NCBI GenBank assembly: GCA_009760855.2
Contig: WPIO01000002.1
Location: 2,331,001 to 2,395,000, forward strand
Reading direction: 5' to 3'
Origin: Cristatella mucedo
Lineage: Eukaryota > Bryozoa > Phylactolaemata > Cristatellidae
Length of the DNA stretch: 64,000 nucleotides
Notes under the pieces: generated by a model
What the model saw: the letters and a program-made list of their open reading frames with translations, nothing else
Told to the model about the DNA's origin: nothing
Databases searched by the model: none
Made by a program: the position numbers and the translations under genes
Shown here: positions 24,451-35,735 of the stretch, in pieces
Layout of the letters: the number at the start of each line of letters is the position of its first letter
How positions within the stretch are numbered: position 1 is the first letter of the stretch

Positions 24451-26120
24451 AATAGAGGTTTAGTGTTTATCTAAAGCGTATTACCTTGGCCCATTTTAAG
24501 ATTGTACTCTGGGATGGTAGAGATTATGACAACAATGTCGTCAGAGAAATCTCCCCAAAAGCTTAAGTGAGATCTAGCCGGTTCAGAAGTGATAAATATA
24601 TCTGTAACCCTAATTTAATATCAGCATGCTCATTAGCCAGTTTTTCTCTGAACGTTAGACCCTCTAAATTTTTGTGCTCAGTCAGTTGCTGCTCAGCTTA
24701 CAGGTTGAAACCGCTGGGCATTACAGTAGCACTCAGATGTATACTTACCAGCCGGTAAAAAGATTGTGCAAGCAGAAAGTTTCGACCTTGTTGCATGCTT
24801 GCAGAAGTGTTATGGATACATGCAGGTACCCATTCGATGCAGTGGATGCATTTTGCGTTTGTGGAAACCGTTCTTGTTATCCAGAATTTCTACAATTAGG
24901 GATCAGCAGCAAAAAAGGAAAGAATATATTGACTGTATAAACTACCAATTTAAATTTCGTGAAAAAGAGCTGTAACGGTTACCACTACTAGACGATATAA
25001 AATCCCTTCCATCGGACTCGGACCCACGTTTTTGAACTCGAAATGCAAGCTCCTTAAGCCTAGGCTAGGCTCTCTGGTAAGGACTGTTTTCAGTAAAGAG
25101 AGCTTCGATACAACGCAACTTTAATTAGGTAAAGATATCGTGGAATGAAGTAGGTGTACAGAAAGTGACACTTCCTCATGCATATTGGAAAAAGAGAGAA
25201 ATAACTTGTTGAGAACCAATCCAGATGCACAGGAACACGGTTTCCAGTAGTGCCGCAGAGGCTAGCGCGGAGTGTCTTGTGAGGCTATGACATTATGAAG
25301 AGATGAAATGCTTTGAAGCGCCTCATCTAGTATGACAAGCAGTGCATGTTACTCTCATTACTAGCTCGACACTTTTACTTTACCCCAGCTGAAGTCCTTC
25401 GACATCGATATAGGGAGAGTATTTCGGTGCACATTCAAGCAGCCTTAGCTTCAATTTCAGATCTTGCGAAAACTAGTACCAATATATTAGGCTAGGCACT
25501 TGGAATTCGTCGGGCAAAGCTTTCTTTTTTCCAACAGAACGTCAATAGATCGCGCATCATCGCACCCGATCAAATTCTTAGAAGCCAACATACACCGTGA
25601 CTGAAATTAAAAAAGCTCTTTTTATAAATTAAATGCGGACAGGCACTGGAAGTGCTTTTGATTTTAGTTGCCGTAGACTCTCAGTTTTATTGTAAAGTCG
25701 ATAGGTAATTGAGACAAATACGCCTAATTGCATAGCATTGAGCTTTGACTCTGCTAGCTGTTTAATTTGAATTGTCTAATGTAGCAATAGTAATTCACCT
25801 GGCGAATCGAGATTACCGGTGGGTGTGTTTTTTCTTAATCTCAGTATAACCAAAAATATCGGACTAAATACAAAATCGGAAGCATCGCAGTACACTGGGG
25901 ATTTTATAATCCAAGTTTATGTGATGGAGTATATTAAGGTTTTAATCCAAAAGCAGTCTGTTAGCTTCAGTGACTGAAGGCTGAACATCTACACAGCCGA
26001 AACGTTAGACGTGCCTATATGGCTAACCTTAGTCTCAAATTGTATGCTCATACATTGATTGTGCGTGCCGATGCATTTCCTCAAACAGACTCAGGCTGTA
26101 AAAGACAAAAACTAAAGAAC
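24451..26120. other. Non-coding stretch downstream of the minus-strand gene
   Basis: No gene is recognised. A short hairpin-like word (ggctgaacatctacacagcc at about 25980-25999) is present. The stretch lies just past the polyadenylation signal of the receptor-like gene. Confidence 0.35.
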
Positions 26121-26123
26121 ATC

Positions 26124-26129
26124 TTTATT
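26124..26129 (-). terminator. Polyadenylation signal AATAAA of the receptor-like gene
   Basis: A canonical AATAAA on the minus strand, about 160 bases beyond the stop codon of the transmembrane exon, with no recognised splice donor between. This supports that exon being the terminal one. Confidence 0.5.
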
Positions 26130-26288
26130 GGTTAATAAAAGAAATTTTACTTTACAAAAGTGTAACTAAACTAAGTGTTCAAAGCAGGATGCTTAATATC
26201 TGACTTATATAACGGCAGATTTGCATTAAAGACAATCACAGACTTCACTGGCCGTACGAAGAAGGAGTTTCGACATCCGAATCTAACT

Positions 26289-26557
26289 TCACACTGTGGT
26301 TGTAGTATCCGTTATGTCGTAATTGGTAGATTGACCAAGTGTAGAACTTTCTTTCTGTATCATCAAGGTGCTTTTTGACTGGCTCGATTCTTCGCCAGGC
26401 TCAGGTTGGAAAGATCTGTGTTTTGACAGCCTTCGGTAGAAGCCTATACCAATGACGATAGCAGTAATAGATGAAGTGGCACTTATGATGGACAGCACCC
26501 AACAGGCTATAGTAGGAAGCTCTGTCTCGTTGAGATTCAGATTGGTATTTAGACTTT
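26289..26557 (-). CDS. Terminal exon: transmembrane helix and short cytoplasmic tail of a type I receptor-like protein
   Basis: The acceptor is at catt-ccattgtag. The exon opens in phase 1 (two bases, then SLNTNLNLNETELPT), matching the phase of every other candidate exon of this gene. An N-glycosylation sequon (NET) precedes a hydrophobic helix of about 24 residues starting CWVLSIISATSSITAIVIGI. A basic stop-transfer stretch (YRRLSKHR) and a Ser/Thr-rich tail of about 47 residues follow. It ends at a stop after TDTTTTV, a class I PDZ-ligand-type C-terminus (T-x-V). No kinase or phosphatase domain follows in this exon. I infer a single-pass plasma-membrane adhesion or receptor protein that signals through partners. 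An alternative is a weak donor (gtgtga) at the end leading to further exons, but the AATAAA downstream argues against it. Confidence 0.6.
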
Positions 26558-27220
26558 CTACAATGGAATGATTATTGATGGATTCGAAAAATGTTTGAAA
26601 AAGTATTGCCCATCGTGTCAATAACAATGTTACCTGTTCATTAAACTTTTCCTAAGTTGTGGTTTCAAATATTCCTAAAATGCCTCTGAACACTCTCCTG
26701 ATGTCCGTATCTAACAAAAACACACAGTATATAGGATTTAGCATATTTTTACGGCTTAAATTATGTTATTCGTTAGAGTCGTGCATCGAGATATTTAAAC
26801 GCACTGAAATCAAAATAAACTATTTTTTTTTTAAATTATTTATATTAATCATTTTGATTGTCCATCAAACATTTTAGACAGTGCGTAGAATTATAGTTTT
26901 CATGGCCGCTCTTAAATAATGCAGCTTTGCTGTGAGAAATATTTACAACCTAAAAGCATTTCTTCATCACTTATAGAGAAGCTAATGGCATACTAATAAT
27001 TTCTAACTTACGTGAATAATCATAGACCAGTTCGTTCTTCATATTGCTCTATAAATCTGTTTTATGGAATGAACACAGAACACGAAACTTTGGAAGCTAG
27101 CTGAGCTACTAAAAAATATGTTTGTAGCTCGCTCCTGCGTTCTCACCTTTGTGGCAATAATAATATGCTGGTAAGGATGGAGATAAAATCACAAACACCA
27201 TCGCCGTCAATGTAAAATGC

Positions 27221-27353
27221 CAGCTGCTTGGTGCACGCAGCTGGGTGCACCATGCAGGGTGGACACCACGCATGGTGGACACCATACCATGCAGGGTGGA
27301 CACTATGCAGGGTGAACAAATGCCATCCATGCTGGATGGACACCATGCAGCTG
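27221..27353. repeat. Short minisatellite built on ccatgcagggtggaca
   Basis: Five to seven imperfect units of about 15 bases (ccatgcagggtggacac and variants such as catggtggacaccat). The flanks are inverted words (gctgcttggtgcacgcagctg and gctgcgtg), giving the tract a partly palindromic character. Confidence 0.8.
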
Positions 27354-27486
27354 CGTGTGCTTTTTATTTATCGCTATTTTACTACTAGATTCAGACAATT
27401 GGGAAGTCCAAGCAACCGTCCGGGAAAAATTCTGAGAAAATCAAAGCCTAAAGCGCGCCTCACAAAAAAAGATTTTTGGTGAGCCA

Positions 27487-27640
27487 TGATGGCTCACTAG
27501 GTAAGGTGGTTGCTTTTCACGACCTCGGCCCAGAGGTCATGCGTTCGAATCCTGCGGTGGGTGATTCTTTATTACCGCTGCAAGCGGTGGTAATAGCCGT
27601 AAAGGCTTTTCTGTCACTATAAAAAAGAGGCTCTCGAATC
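27487..27640 (+). mobile_element. tRNA-derived SINE, family 1, copy 4
   Basis: The cleanest copy. The head is gatggctcactaggtaaggt, with the arm cgacctcg...gaggtc, a near-perfect B box (cgttcgaatcc), then ctgcggtgggtgattcttta, the inverted word ttaccgctgcaagcggtggt, gccgtaaaggcttttctgtc, and an end in A-rich ataaaaaagagg. It lies in the intron, antisense to the gene. Confidence 0.9.
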
Positions 27641-28084
27641 ATCTAGTATTAAGTATTGAAGATTGACCTGCTGCTGTACATTCAGTGCTCAGGTTTGCTT
27701 GACCTTTCATTCCTTTCCTAAGCTCACAGGCAAAACGGGCAACGTTAAAGACCAAGGGTGCAAGACTAGTTTGTTCCATGTAGTATTAAGCACAGATCAT
27801 CCACTAGCATCGCTTTTTTTTTACCTAAATCTACTCTAAGTTTGCTGGCGGAAAGAAGCAAGCAAGTGTCGTCTGCTCGAAGCCGCTGGCACGCTGTGCA
27901 AGAAATGAGCAGCCCGGGCATGGAAGCATCCAGAACTTTGCCATCGAGATTGAAATGGTCGCTGCAGAACCGCCTTCGCGTCCGCAGTTTTCGAGCGGCG
28001 TTCGAGCACTACTGGAAACGCGCATTCATCTATTCCAGGTTCAGAGAAGGTAGCCCGCCGATATTTCGGTCACACTTGTAATTA

Positions 28085-28680
28085 ATAATAAATAATACTA
28101 ATGCATGTGGCATAGCGCCCTCAGAAAACTAAGTCTCTTTCAAGACACATTGCATTTGCTGCAAATTAAGCATGATCGAATGGCTAGTGATAGCTAATGC
28201 TCAATAAACAATAAGAGTAACGTGATTAGGGCTGACATGCACAGAGTCAGCATGCAAATATGGTTAGTGGCAGCATGCACAGTTTCTGCACGCGTAAGCA
28301 CACAAAGAACGAATCACAGGGACCCATTAAATGCTGTTCTAAATAGGTGCGTTTTCAAGCTCTTGGGGTTCATAGTTCTTCGATGTAAATCTTCATTCAA
28401 GTAAGTCGTTATACACCTGAAAGAATGCTGATTCTGCAGAGTGATTAGCGCTAAAACTAGACTGGAACTTAATAGCAAACTTTGAAGTTTCAATATAGGA
28501 GTTCAGCTGGTCTTCCACGATTGGTTCGAGTGTTTTTGATAGAAACGGTAGAAGGGAAACTGTGCGGAGGTTTCTCAAGTTCTTTTTGTCAAGTGTCGTT
28601 TTCCTGAGTAGTGGCCAGACTACAGACTTTTTGAAAGGTGCTGGAACATAACCTTAGGATAATGACACATTCATGATGTT
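28085..28680 (-). mobile_element. LINE copy with internal deletion
   Basis: On the minus strand: an RT-proximal peptide (LRNLRTVSLLPFLSKTLEPI, then VEDQLNSYIETSKFAIKFQS and AESAFFQVYNDLLE), and then a direct jump to the 3' UTR and tail. The central RT and the C-terminal domain are missing. The tail ends at aattaataataaataatac near 28080-28100. It is a dead copy. Confidence 0.8.
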
Positions 28681-30617
28681 AATAATTTTTTTTTAGAAGA
28701 GAATGGCCAAGCTTGAGGTGCATTGTCGGCAAACAGCCAGAAATAGCCCTGTTCTCCAAGCTATGTGCCCCACAATTGCTTGAAGGGGGCTTGCAGCCAC
28801 ATGAGCATGGTTTGGGTTCGAGGAACTGAGTGTCAGCCGTTATCCTTGATTTTGTAGGTCTACAGTATCCAACCACTGCCCGCTACTTCACTGAGGTTTT
28901 TGAGGTCGGAAAGCTGGAAAAAAGCCTCATCTGCCGGTGTCATTTTGCTATCAAATGCCCATTTCGAAGGTATTTGAATACCAGTGGAGTTTGTGGCCGA
29001 CGACTGACCACGTTTCATATGGAGACTATTCTGATAATTCACTAAATATTGGTAATAATCGTGACATCAAAGTATCTCCACCTTTTTCTCGGTCCTATGA
29101 AAACTCGCAGGCGGCGGTCATGATGCTGAAGGAAGCTAATGACGTGAAAGATTGCTTAAGGCAGCTTGCTTGTTTCGGCCGAATGATGATTTGCAAGCTC
29201 AAGCCGCTGGAGTGCCGCACTTGAGTGATAACCGTCATTCACCGCTGGGTGAATGTGGAAGAAATGAAAATGCCACGTAGAGTCCAGTACTGAAGCAGCA
29301 CTTAGCAAATCGACCTCGCGTCGAGCATGCGACCTCGTCGAGCTCCGCCATAGCTAAGAGAATGTGCGCGCTTCTCCAGAAAACAAAAGGGTACTTTGAT
29401 TGATCAGAACACTGTTCCGATTGCCATGTAACTCTCTGTAGCGGAAGGCTCACGGCAACAGGCGCTTCCAGTGCACAGCCCTTCTGTAAAAACCTGGTTG
29501 TTAGATTCCTCGTGTGCTGCATCTTTTGCAGTCTTAATAACAGCGAGCTTTATATACTTTTTGAGAATTAGACTTGTATTGTATAACAGATATTTTGTTG
29601 AAACTGCCCACGTAATTTTAAATCTAAATTAGATTACTAATAATTAGGTTTTTAAAATTTAACTACTATTGAATATTTATAGTTAAATATTATTTTTTAT
29701 TTGGCGGACTGTATTAAAAAACTTTGCTGGATATCATTTCAAAAGAATGTACCACTGTAAGCTAGGGTCAATTTAATTTTCAATTCTGGGAGATTTCTAT
29801 AAAATAGTTGGCAGGGCAAAATACAGTTGTACAGTAATCAGGCTGAAGCTTGCCTCTAAACTACATCTGTATGAATTAGGCCTCCGAATGTTTTTATTAG
29901 TGAAAAGTGATTATTCATCGGCCAGAGCATGACTATTGAGATACTATTCCCTTTTTTCAAAATTATAATGGATAGGAGCGGTTTCTCTCATTATATACGG
30001 TTAAGTTGTGCAAAATACAAATTTAAGTAGTAGTCAGTCATTTCGAGCGCGAAGTTTTGTACCCCAAAGTGGTGATTTCACAAGGTCGGTGGTGTTTTTG
30101 ACACTGCACAAGAGCAGCTGTATAGAGCTATGAATAGAACTCTACAAACGTAGACTTCCTTGGATTTTAAATAGACTGTGCCACTGTAATGGGCTTATTA
30201 TGCTAAGGCATGTATGTATGGTGCCCCTTCGTTGCTACCATATTTTGCTGCAGTCAGCGTACCTGAGTTTATTGTTGCTGCACGTCCAGAACACTCACTG
30301 TGCATGTAGGATCAAGCATCACTGGCATCACTTTTTGCACACAGAGATCTATCACCGCTATGAGGTCATTATTTTAGTTTAAATGATCTTAATAAGACGC
30401 ATCTACAGAAAATTTGTTACATTGCAAAATATCTTCATTATTTCGATATGCAGTGGCAGAGCCAATTCAGGACAGGGGTCAGCTGCCCCTTAGTATAGCT
30501 GAACCAACACGCACCTCCTGGTATAGTGGCAAAATATATATCAACCAGCATATGTAGATATCATAGTAACCTTCGTGCGTTGTTCCAGTCTAGACCTCAG
30601 TGGGTAACAAAGCATTA

Positions 30618-30695
30618 AATATAAATAAATATATATATATAAATATAAAAGTATATATATATATATATATATATGTACATATACATACACACACG

Positions 30696-30740
<45 letters not shown>
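30618..30740. repeat. TA / CA compound microsatellite
   Basis: TA-rich runs flanking a central CACACA block (about 30685-30710), resembling the layout at 1983-2145. Confidence 0.95.
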
Positions 30741-30741
<1 letters not shown>

Positions 30742-31574
30742 ATATATATGTACGGCAATAGCCTGAATTTATTACATTTGCTTCCTTTGCAGTGGTGGAC
30801 GTTGACTAGTAGAAAAATGTATTGATATAATTCATCTTTAAGTACTATAGATGAGACTCGTGGAAATATACAGCCCACCGGCAGTGAACCTCAGCTTGCC
30901 TGTCACTTAAGTAGATCAGAAAAGCTCTCACCTTTCTCAATTATCCGTTAGACTGTGGTGCACACTTCCAGCACCGGATGCCATCAATAATCAGTTTTCC
31001 GAAGCCTGATTCTGTCTCATTTTTAATCCTCAGAAGAATATCTGCATCTGGCCAGGCCTCATGTAACTTGCAATTTTAATTTTCATCACTTAAAATCCCA
31101 TGATATCTTTTGAAAACTGACACAACTTTGAAATGGTTATCAAAGTGCTCAATTTTGGTTAAGACACAGTAGTAGCTATGCGTCAATGGCTCTTTGACTA
31201 GACTCTGACGAGAGAAGCAAATTTCAAACTCACAATGTATTCACATTTATAAATAGAAGCATGTCCATTATTAGGATGTACTTCTATAAGAGGTAGAATA
31301 AGTGATTTTTATTCGAGCATTCTAAACTATTTACACCGAGCATAAAAAGCAAACTACGACATTAAGTGGACAGGTAGTCAAACGCTATAAGGTTATCGCA
31401 TAGCTTTAAAATTAAATAGAGATAAAGCAACGGTTTTTTGCTTGCAGTGGTAAAATATTCTTATAGAAAACCAGCCGTCCGTCCTTTATAAGGTATGAAA
31501 AAAGTAAGAAGAAGTTTGAGTGTCTGTTGGTGTGCAGTGAAATTTTTTTAATTTGACACAATGAGAATACATAC

Positions 31575-31928
31575 CATCGTTGCGTACAATATCGTTATCA
31601 ATCGGAAGCTTAAAGTCAGTGAATGGAATTGTTGAAGGTCCATAAAGACATTGTCCTTGAAAACAAACCTTAGTTTTCCAAATAATTTCAATTTCAGTTT
31701 CATTTTCTTCATCTATTGCAAAATTAGCAGCTGTATAGACAGTCGGACCGTTGTAAAGAAAAACCTCTTTATAGATTACTTGTCTGGATTGGTTGACAAA
31801 CTCCAAAATGATCTCTTTGGGCTTCAGATTCCATTGCTCCGATAGACTTGCATTCACCGCAATGGACATATTTATGAAGCATCCTCGACGTTTTGCTGAA
31901 ATCTTATGTCCATTCAAAGTTGGCATTT
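31575..31928 (-). CDS. Fibronectin-III-like extracellular exon
   Basis: A 354-base open exon with a strong acceptor (ccttctttcag) and a consensus donor (gtatgt). Phase 1 at both ends. It encodes about 118 residues. Four N-glycosylation sequons (NMS, NAS, NQS, NET) indicate an extracellular location. The beta-strand pattern CFINMSIAVNAS ... PKEIILEF ... TEIEIIWKTKV fits a fibronectin-III or Ig-like sandwich. The late segment CFQGQCLYGPST resembles the F-G hairpin of FN3 with an added cysteine pair. It starts MPTLNGHKI after the two split-codon bases. FN3 is my best guess by pattern only. It lies between the EGF-like exon at 42.4 kb and the transmembrane exon, the expected membrane-proximal place for such a domain. 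Confidence 0.6.
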
Positions 31929-32029
31929 CTGAAAGAAGGTATCCGCTTTATGCGACGAACAATCAGTAAGTAACGTTCTACAAAGTCCTGAAAGCTTTGC
32001 AACTTCTATTAAGCAAGAATTATGAGGGA

Positions 32030-32520
32030 GAAAGTTACTAAAACGTAAAAACCTGGCGGCGCCAGGTAAACCGGCCGTAATATGGCTGACCATCCTTGCT
32101 CGCGATTAAGTACGCAATTGTCCGATAATCTTCGGTAGAGGCCGAATAAAAGGCCGGCGCCACGAGGTAGGCAGTCAATTGGGATTCCAGACTCGGCATG
32201 GGCTTTTGAGCTCTAAGCCGCAGAGTCATCGGTGTACGTAATGGCCACTGTTGATAGCTTGTAGCTGTCCACTGCGGTCAAATAAACTTGCCTACTTTAT
32301 GGATACGGACCTTTTATACCAAGGTATGGGCGCTCTTCCTCGCTGCCGTGTTCCTACTACTTTTGGCATACTTGCGTGCATTGATGCAGCACCTACAAGT
32401 AGCTAGCCACGCTACAAGGCTCAGGGCGTCACCAGTTTTTGTCGAGGGTCGGCTGAGGGTAGCGCAGCTACGAGCGCTGTGTTTGCGGCCTAGTTCTGAA
32501 AGGACGTGAGCCTATCTCAC
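32030..32520 (+). repeat. CpG-rich repeat unit B, copy 1 (LTR-like)
   Basis: Shares a series of ordered words with 37960-38420: aaaaggccggcgccacgagg versus aaaagccggtgccatgagat, gcagtcaattgggattccag, tgatgcagc, and gtcggctgag. It contains a TATA-like aataaaaggccgg (about 32142), then taggcagtca, and a later polyadenylation-like aataaac (about 32281). This layout is compatible with a solo LTR or a structured repeat. The 73-codon frame at 32288-32509 is not convincing as a gene. A third fragment lies at 6295-6385. Confidence 0.5.
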
Positions 32521-33099
32521 CACGTTCATAAAATTATCTTGCTCCTCTCTCTAAGCCTAAGGGACTTCCAGACTCCGTCAAAAAGAGAAAAGACTTAATA
32601 GCTCAGCAGTGTATGCTGTTGCTGGTTGCTGATTGAGATTTTGCATTAGGTCACGGCACCGGCACACGAGGTCTGTCCGTCAGTCTAGGACTTGCTGATC
32701 AAAGCGATCATCTCTAAATGCAAATAGGAGCAAAACAATTGCTTCTTATGGACCCGTCCCCAGGAGGAGACTAGAGCTATTGTAGGAGATAAGATACCGA
32801 AGCATGATAGAAATTTTGGTGAGAATGGTGCGGGTAACACATGATTTTATTCAGTACCAGCTTATTTACTAGCTTTTACTCCTGAAAAACCATGGGAAAA
32901 TTTGGATTTATATTGCAATTAGCTGTGAAATTAGGAATAGCACCACTAATGTATTGTCAACAGAGGAAATTAGCAGGCGATATCGGCTGAAATTGGTGCA
33001 GCAGTTCAGCTAGGCATGAAGGAACCAAGATATTTCGGGCTTCGTCAGTTTGACTAGGAGTTTCGATCTGTATCTGTTAATCGAAGACTGCCATGGCAG

Positions 33100-34030
33100 C
33101 TCCTACAGTAATACAAACCTGGATTCCTTTAATAACTGCGATTAATTGCGGTACACTGCGAGACCGCTCCGATTTCAACAGTAAGGGTCGCGCAACGGCA
33201 GTTTCGATGCCGACTTATAAAGAATAGTGTTCCATGATTATCCACAAAATTTAATGCGATTGCCCGTGCACTTTCTCGCACAACGGCGTCCAATGGCCTG
33301 GCTCAGACAGTCGACCGAAATATGCGAAAGCTACGCAGCTGCTATTTCTCAATAAGCTTCCCGCCAAGGCGGTTTCGATTCCGCATTATAGAGAACAGTG
33401 TTTTGGGCCTACCCACTAAATTTAGTACAACTGAGCAATCTAGTACTCCTGAAATGGCCTCAAATTGTTCTGCCCAGCGAGACCTCTACATTTTTTAACC
33501 GCGACACGGCTTTCATTTTCATTGTATACTTCAAAAAAATTCGGTTTTGATGACATTTGGTTTATGCAAATGGTGTTTCGGAGTAGCTCACTAAATTGCA
33601 TGCGATTGCCCATACCGTACTCCTGCATTAACATCTAACCGCCCGGCCCAGGGATTCAAGCCAGTGATATTTGATCTGCAATAGAGCTACTATTTACACA
33701 GTAAGCTTAGTGCAACCATGGTTTTATTTTTTCACAAGAATAGTGTTCAGGCTTTACCTGCTTAATTTCGTGCACTTGCGCAAGTGCGTCCTAAGAAAAT
33801 GGCCTCCAACTGCTCGGCTCACCAAGCGGCCATGCAGTTTTAGAACTGCGAATACCTGTTATTTTTACACTATTTTTCCTAGAAGCTGCTATCTTTATTC
33901 GACATCATGCCAAACATTTTTCCGGTTTAAGCCACTATATTGCACGTGATTGTACAAGCGCGTTAACAAACACTGTCCACCGATTGCCTGGCCTTGCAAT
34001 CCGCCCTAAAATATATATTTAACTGGGCTA
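33100..34030 (-). repeat. Diverged ~170-bp tandem array, minus orientation
   Basis: About five units recognised by the recurring aatggcct anchor (about 33292, 33453, a degenerate one near 33625, 33798 and 33985), spaced about 160-187 bases. Other recurring words are ccactaaatt..gcgattgccc, tatagagaacagtgtt and gcagctgctatt. Read on the other strand they match the array at 37390-39440. Divergence between units is high, so the array is old. Confidence 0.6.
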
Positions 34031-34667
34031 CGGCGGCCATTAATAAGATAGGCGCAGTGAAGCCACGGAATCAAGTCAATACTGCTACACGCTACTTTGC
34101 GAGGTAGCAAGAAATGATTATACTATTTGCAGAAGTGCTCTGGTTAGACAAAGCGTTTACCGAGCAGCCAATCACTTGACCTTAACTTCAAGAATAGCAT
34201 CTTACGTCAGCAAGTAGTCTCTTGATCTCGATCTCAATCTTAGTCTCTGAGATCATTCCTTATTATATTTTTCTTGCAACTTTAACTCTACTGCAACTCA
34301 ATCTTAATATGTTCTCCAGATTTTCCTTTGTGCCGGCATGTAATATTCTTTGCCTTACTCCTGGAGTGAGCTCATGCCGGGGCAATAACTTTACAGTTCA
34401 TTATCCTGTTAATGCACGTCCAGGCATTTATTGCTCTTTTGTAGCGAATAAAATCTCATGAAGTTTACGGTTATGTGGAATTTATATTTGAATTATCGTG
34501 AAAATATCCACCTTACAAGTTTGGCCACAACCAGTTCTGAAATGCATTGCACACGGTATGGTAATGCGTCAATAGGTTTACTGCCGAACGTAGTGCCTTT
34601 ACCCTTTCGCGCCCACATTAATGGCGCATATTATCAGCTCGTGCGGCCATCTTGGCATAGATGATAA

Positions 34668-35735
34668 TAATAATAATAAATTTTCATAGAACCCTCAAAG
34701 AACTCGGTTTTTATAGGTACTTTGCATCTGCTACAAAGGAAGGACGATCGAATGGTTAGTGGCTGCATGCTCAATAACAGAAATCATGACATGGTTAGAG
34801 AAGTGACTTGTACAGGGTCAGCATGCAAATAAGGTTAGTGGCAGCATGCACAGTGTCAGCACGCATAAGCACAAAAAGAGAAAATCACGTGTAGCAAGTA
34901 AATGCTTTGATTGATAGATGCGTTTGTAGGTTCTTTTTAAATGTGGTCAAGTCAGGGTATGTCGTGACGAAAGTCGGAGGTGATTTAACGGCTTTGGGAG
35001 CATAGCAACTTAAGGGACGGTCTCCAAAGGATTTGAGGTTCGTCCGATGTGTAGGTAAACGATTATATTCCAAAAGGCTGGTGGTACGATGCTTAGCCTG
35101 GTGGGTAGAGTAGATCGGGTAGGTAGGCTGGAGCAAAAGAATGAAGGGACCTAAAAGTGAGTTATAGAGCCTTGAGGTTGGTGCTTGACTGGAAGTCAGT
35201 GCACGTCAGCTAGAAGTGGTGTTATGATGCAAATGCTTTGCTCACGACAGACAAGCTTAGCTGCAGAGTTTTGAACCAGCTAAATACAAAAAAAATATAT
35301 AGTTCATTTGTATAGCACCCTAAGAGAACTTAATCTCTATATAGGAGCTTCACTTATGCTACGGGGCTCGAGCCGATAACCTTTACCAGTCCTTGATCGA
35401 GGCGACCACTGGGCCAAAATAGCGTTACGTAAGCGTCTAATTGCACACGTAGGGAGACCAGTAAGCAGTGAGTTACAGAAATCCAGATGGGATGTCACAA
35501 ATGCATGGATCAATTTAAATTTAGTATTCCTGTCTAAAAATGCCCAAATTTTAGCAATGCTATGTAGCTGAAATTAGGCAGACTTGCCTGTGGAGCTAAT
35601 CTGGTCATCTAATAAAAGGTCAATTTGGAATAGGCGTACCTTGATTTCGTGCAGATTTAACAGGCTAATATATTTAATAGGCGAAATATGCTATCGGAGC
35701 CGATTGAAGGAAACTACTCAGCCAGAGCATTTCAA
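34668..35735 (-). mobile_element. CR1/Rex1-type LINE split by a SINE
   Basis: The tail of AAT repeats (34661-34679) and the 3' UTR are followed, on the minus strand, by the C-terminal domain (KSFGDRPLSCYAPKAVKSPP-like, LQPTYPIYSTHQAKHRT). The sequence stops at about 35283 and resumes at 35432 with the matching upstream part (caagcagtgagttacagaaa equivalent, then agctacatagcattgct...). A SINE of family 2 occupies the gap. Dead copy. Confidence 0.8.
35284..35431 (-). mobile_element. tRNA-derived SINE, family 2, inserted in a LINE
   Basis: On the minus strand: a head with an A-box-like gcccagtggtcgcctcgatc and a B box matching ggctcgagccc, then the gcataagtgaagctcctata word, and a tail agagattaagttctcttagg followed by gtgctatacaaatg and an A/T-rich end. 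The tail matches the 3' end of the resident LINE. It interrupts a LINE copy, so it is younger than that copy. Confidence 0.75.

Larger units (their letters stand above)
26558..31574 (-). other. Candidate intron between FN3-like and transmembrane exons
   Basis: About 5.0 kb between an open donor (gtatgt at 31569-31574) and the acceptor at 26558. It contains a minisatellite, a SINE, a LINE remnant and a TA/CA microsatellite, listed separately. The block at 28690-29520 has several moderate frames on both strands and is somewhat GC-rich, but I recognise no domain in it. 29530-30615 is AT-rich without features. Confidence 0.45.

Noticed and set aside
28830-29522. Overlapping frames on both strands, considered as transposase exons
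   Set aside because: No THAP, DDE or other transposase motif could be found.
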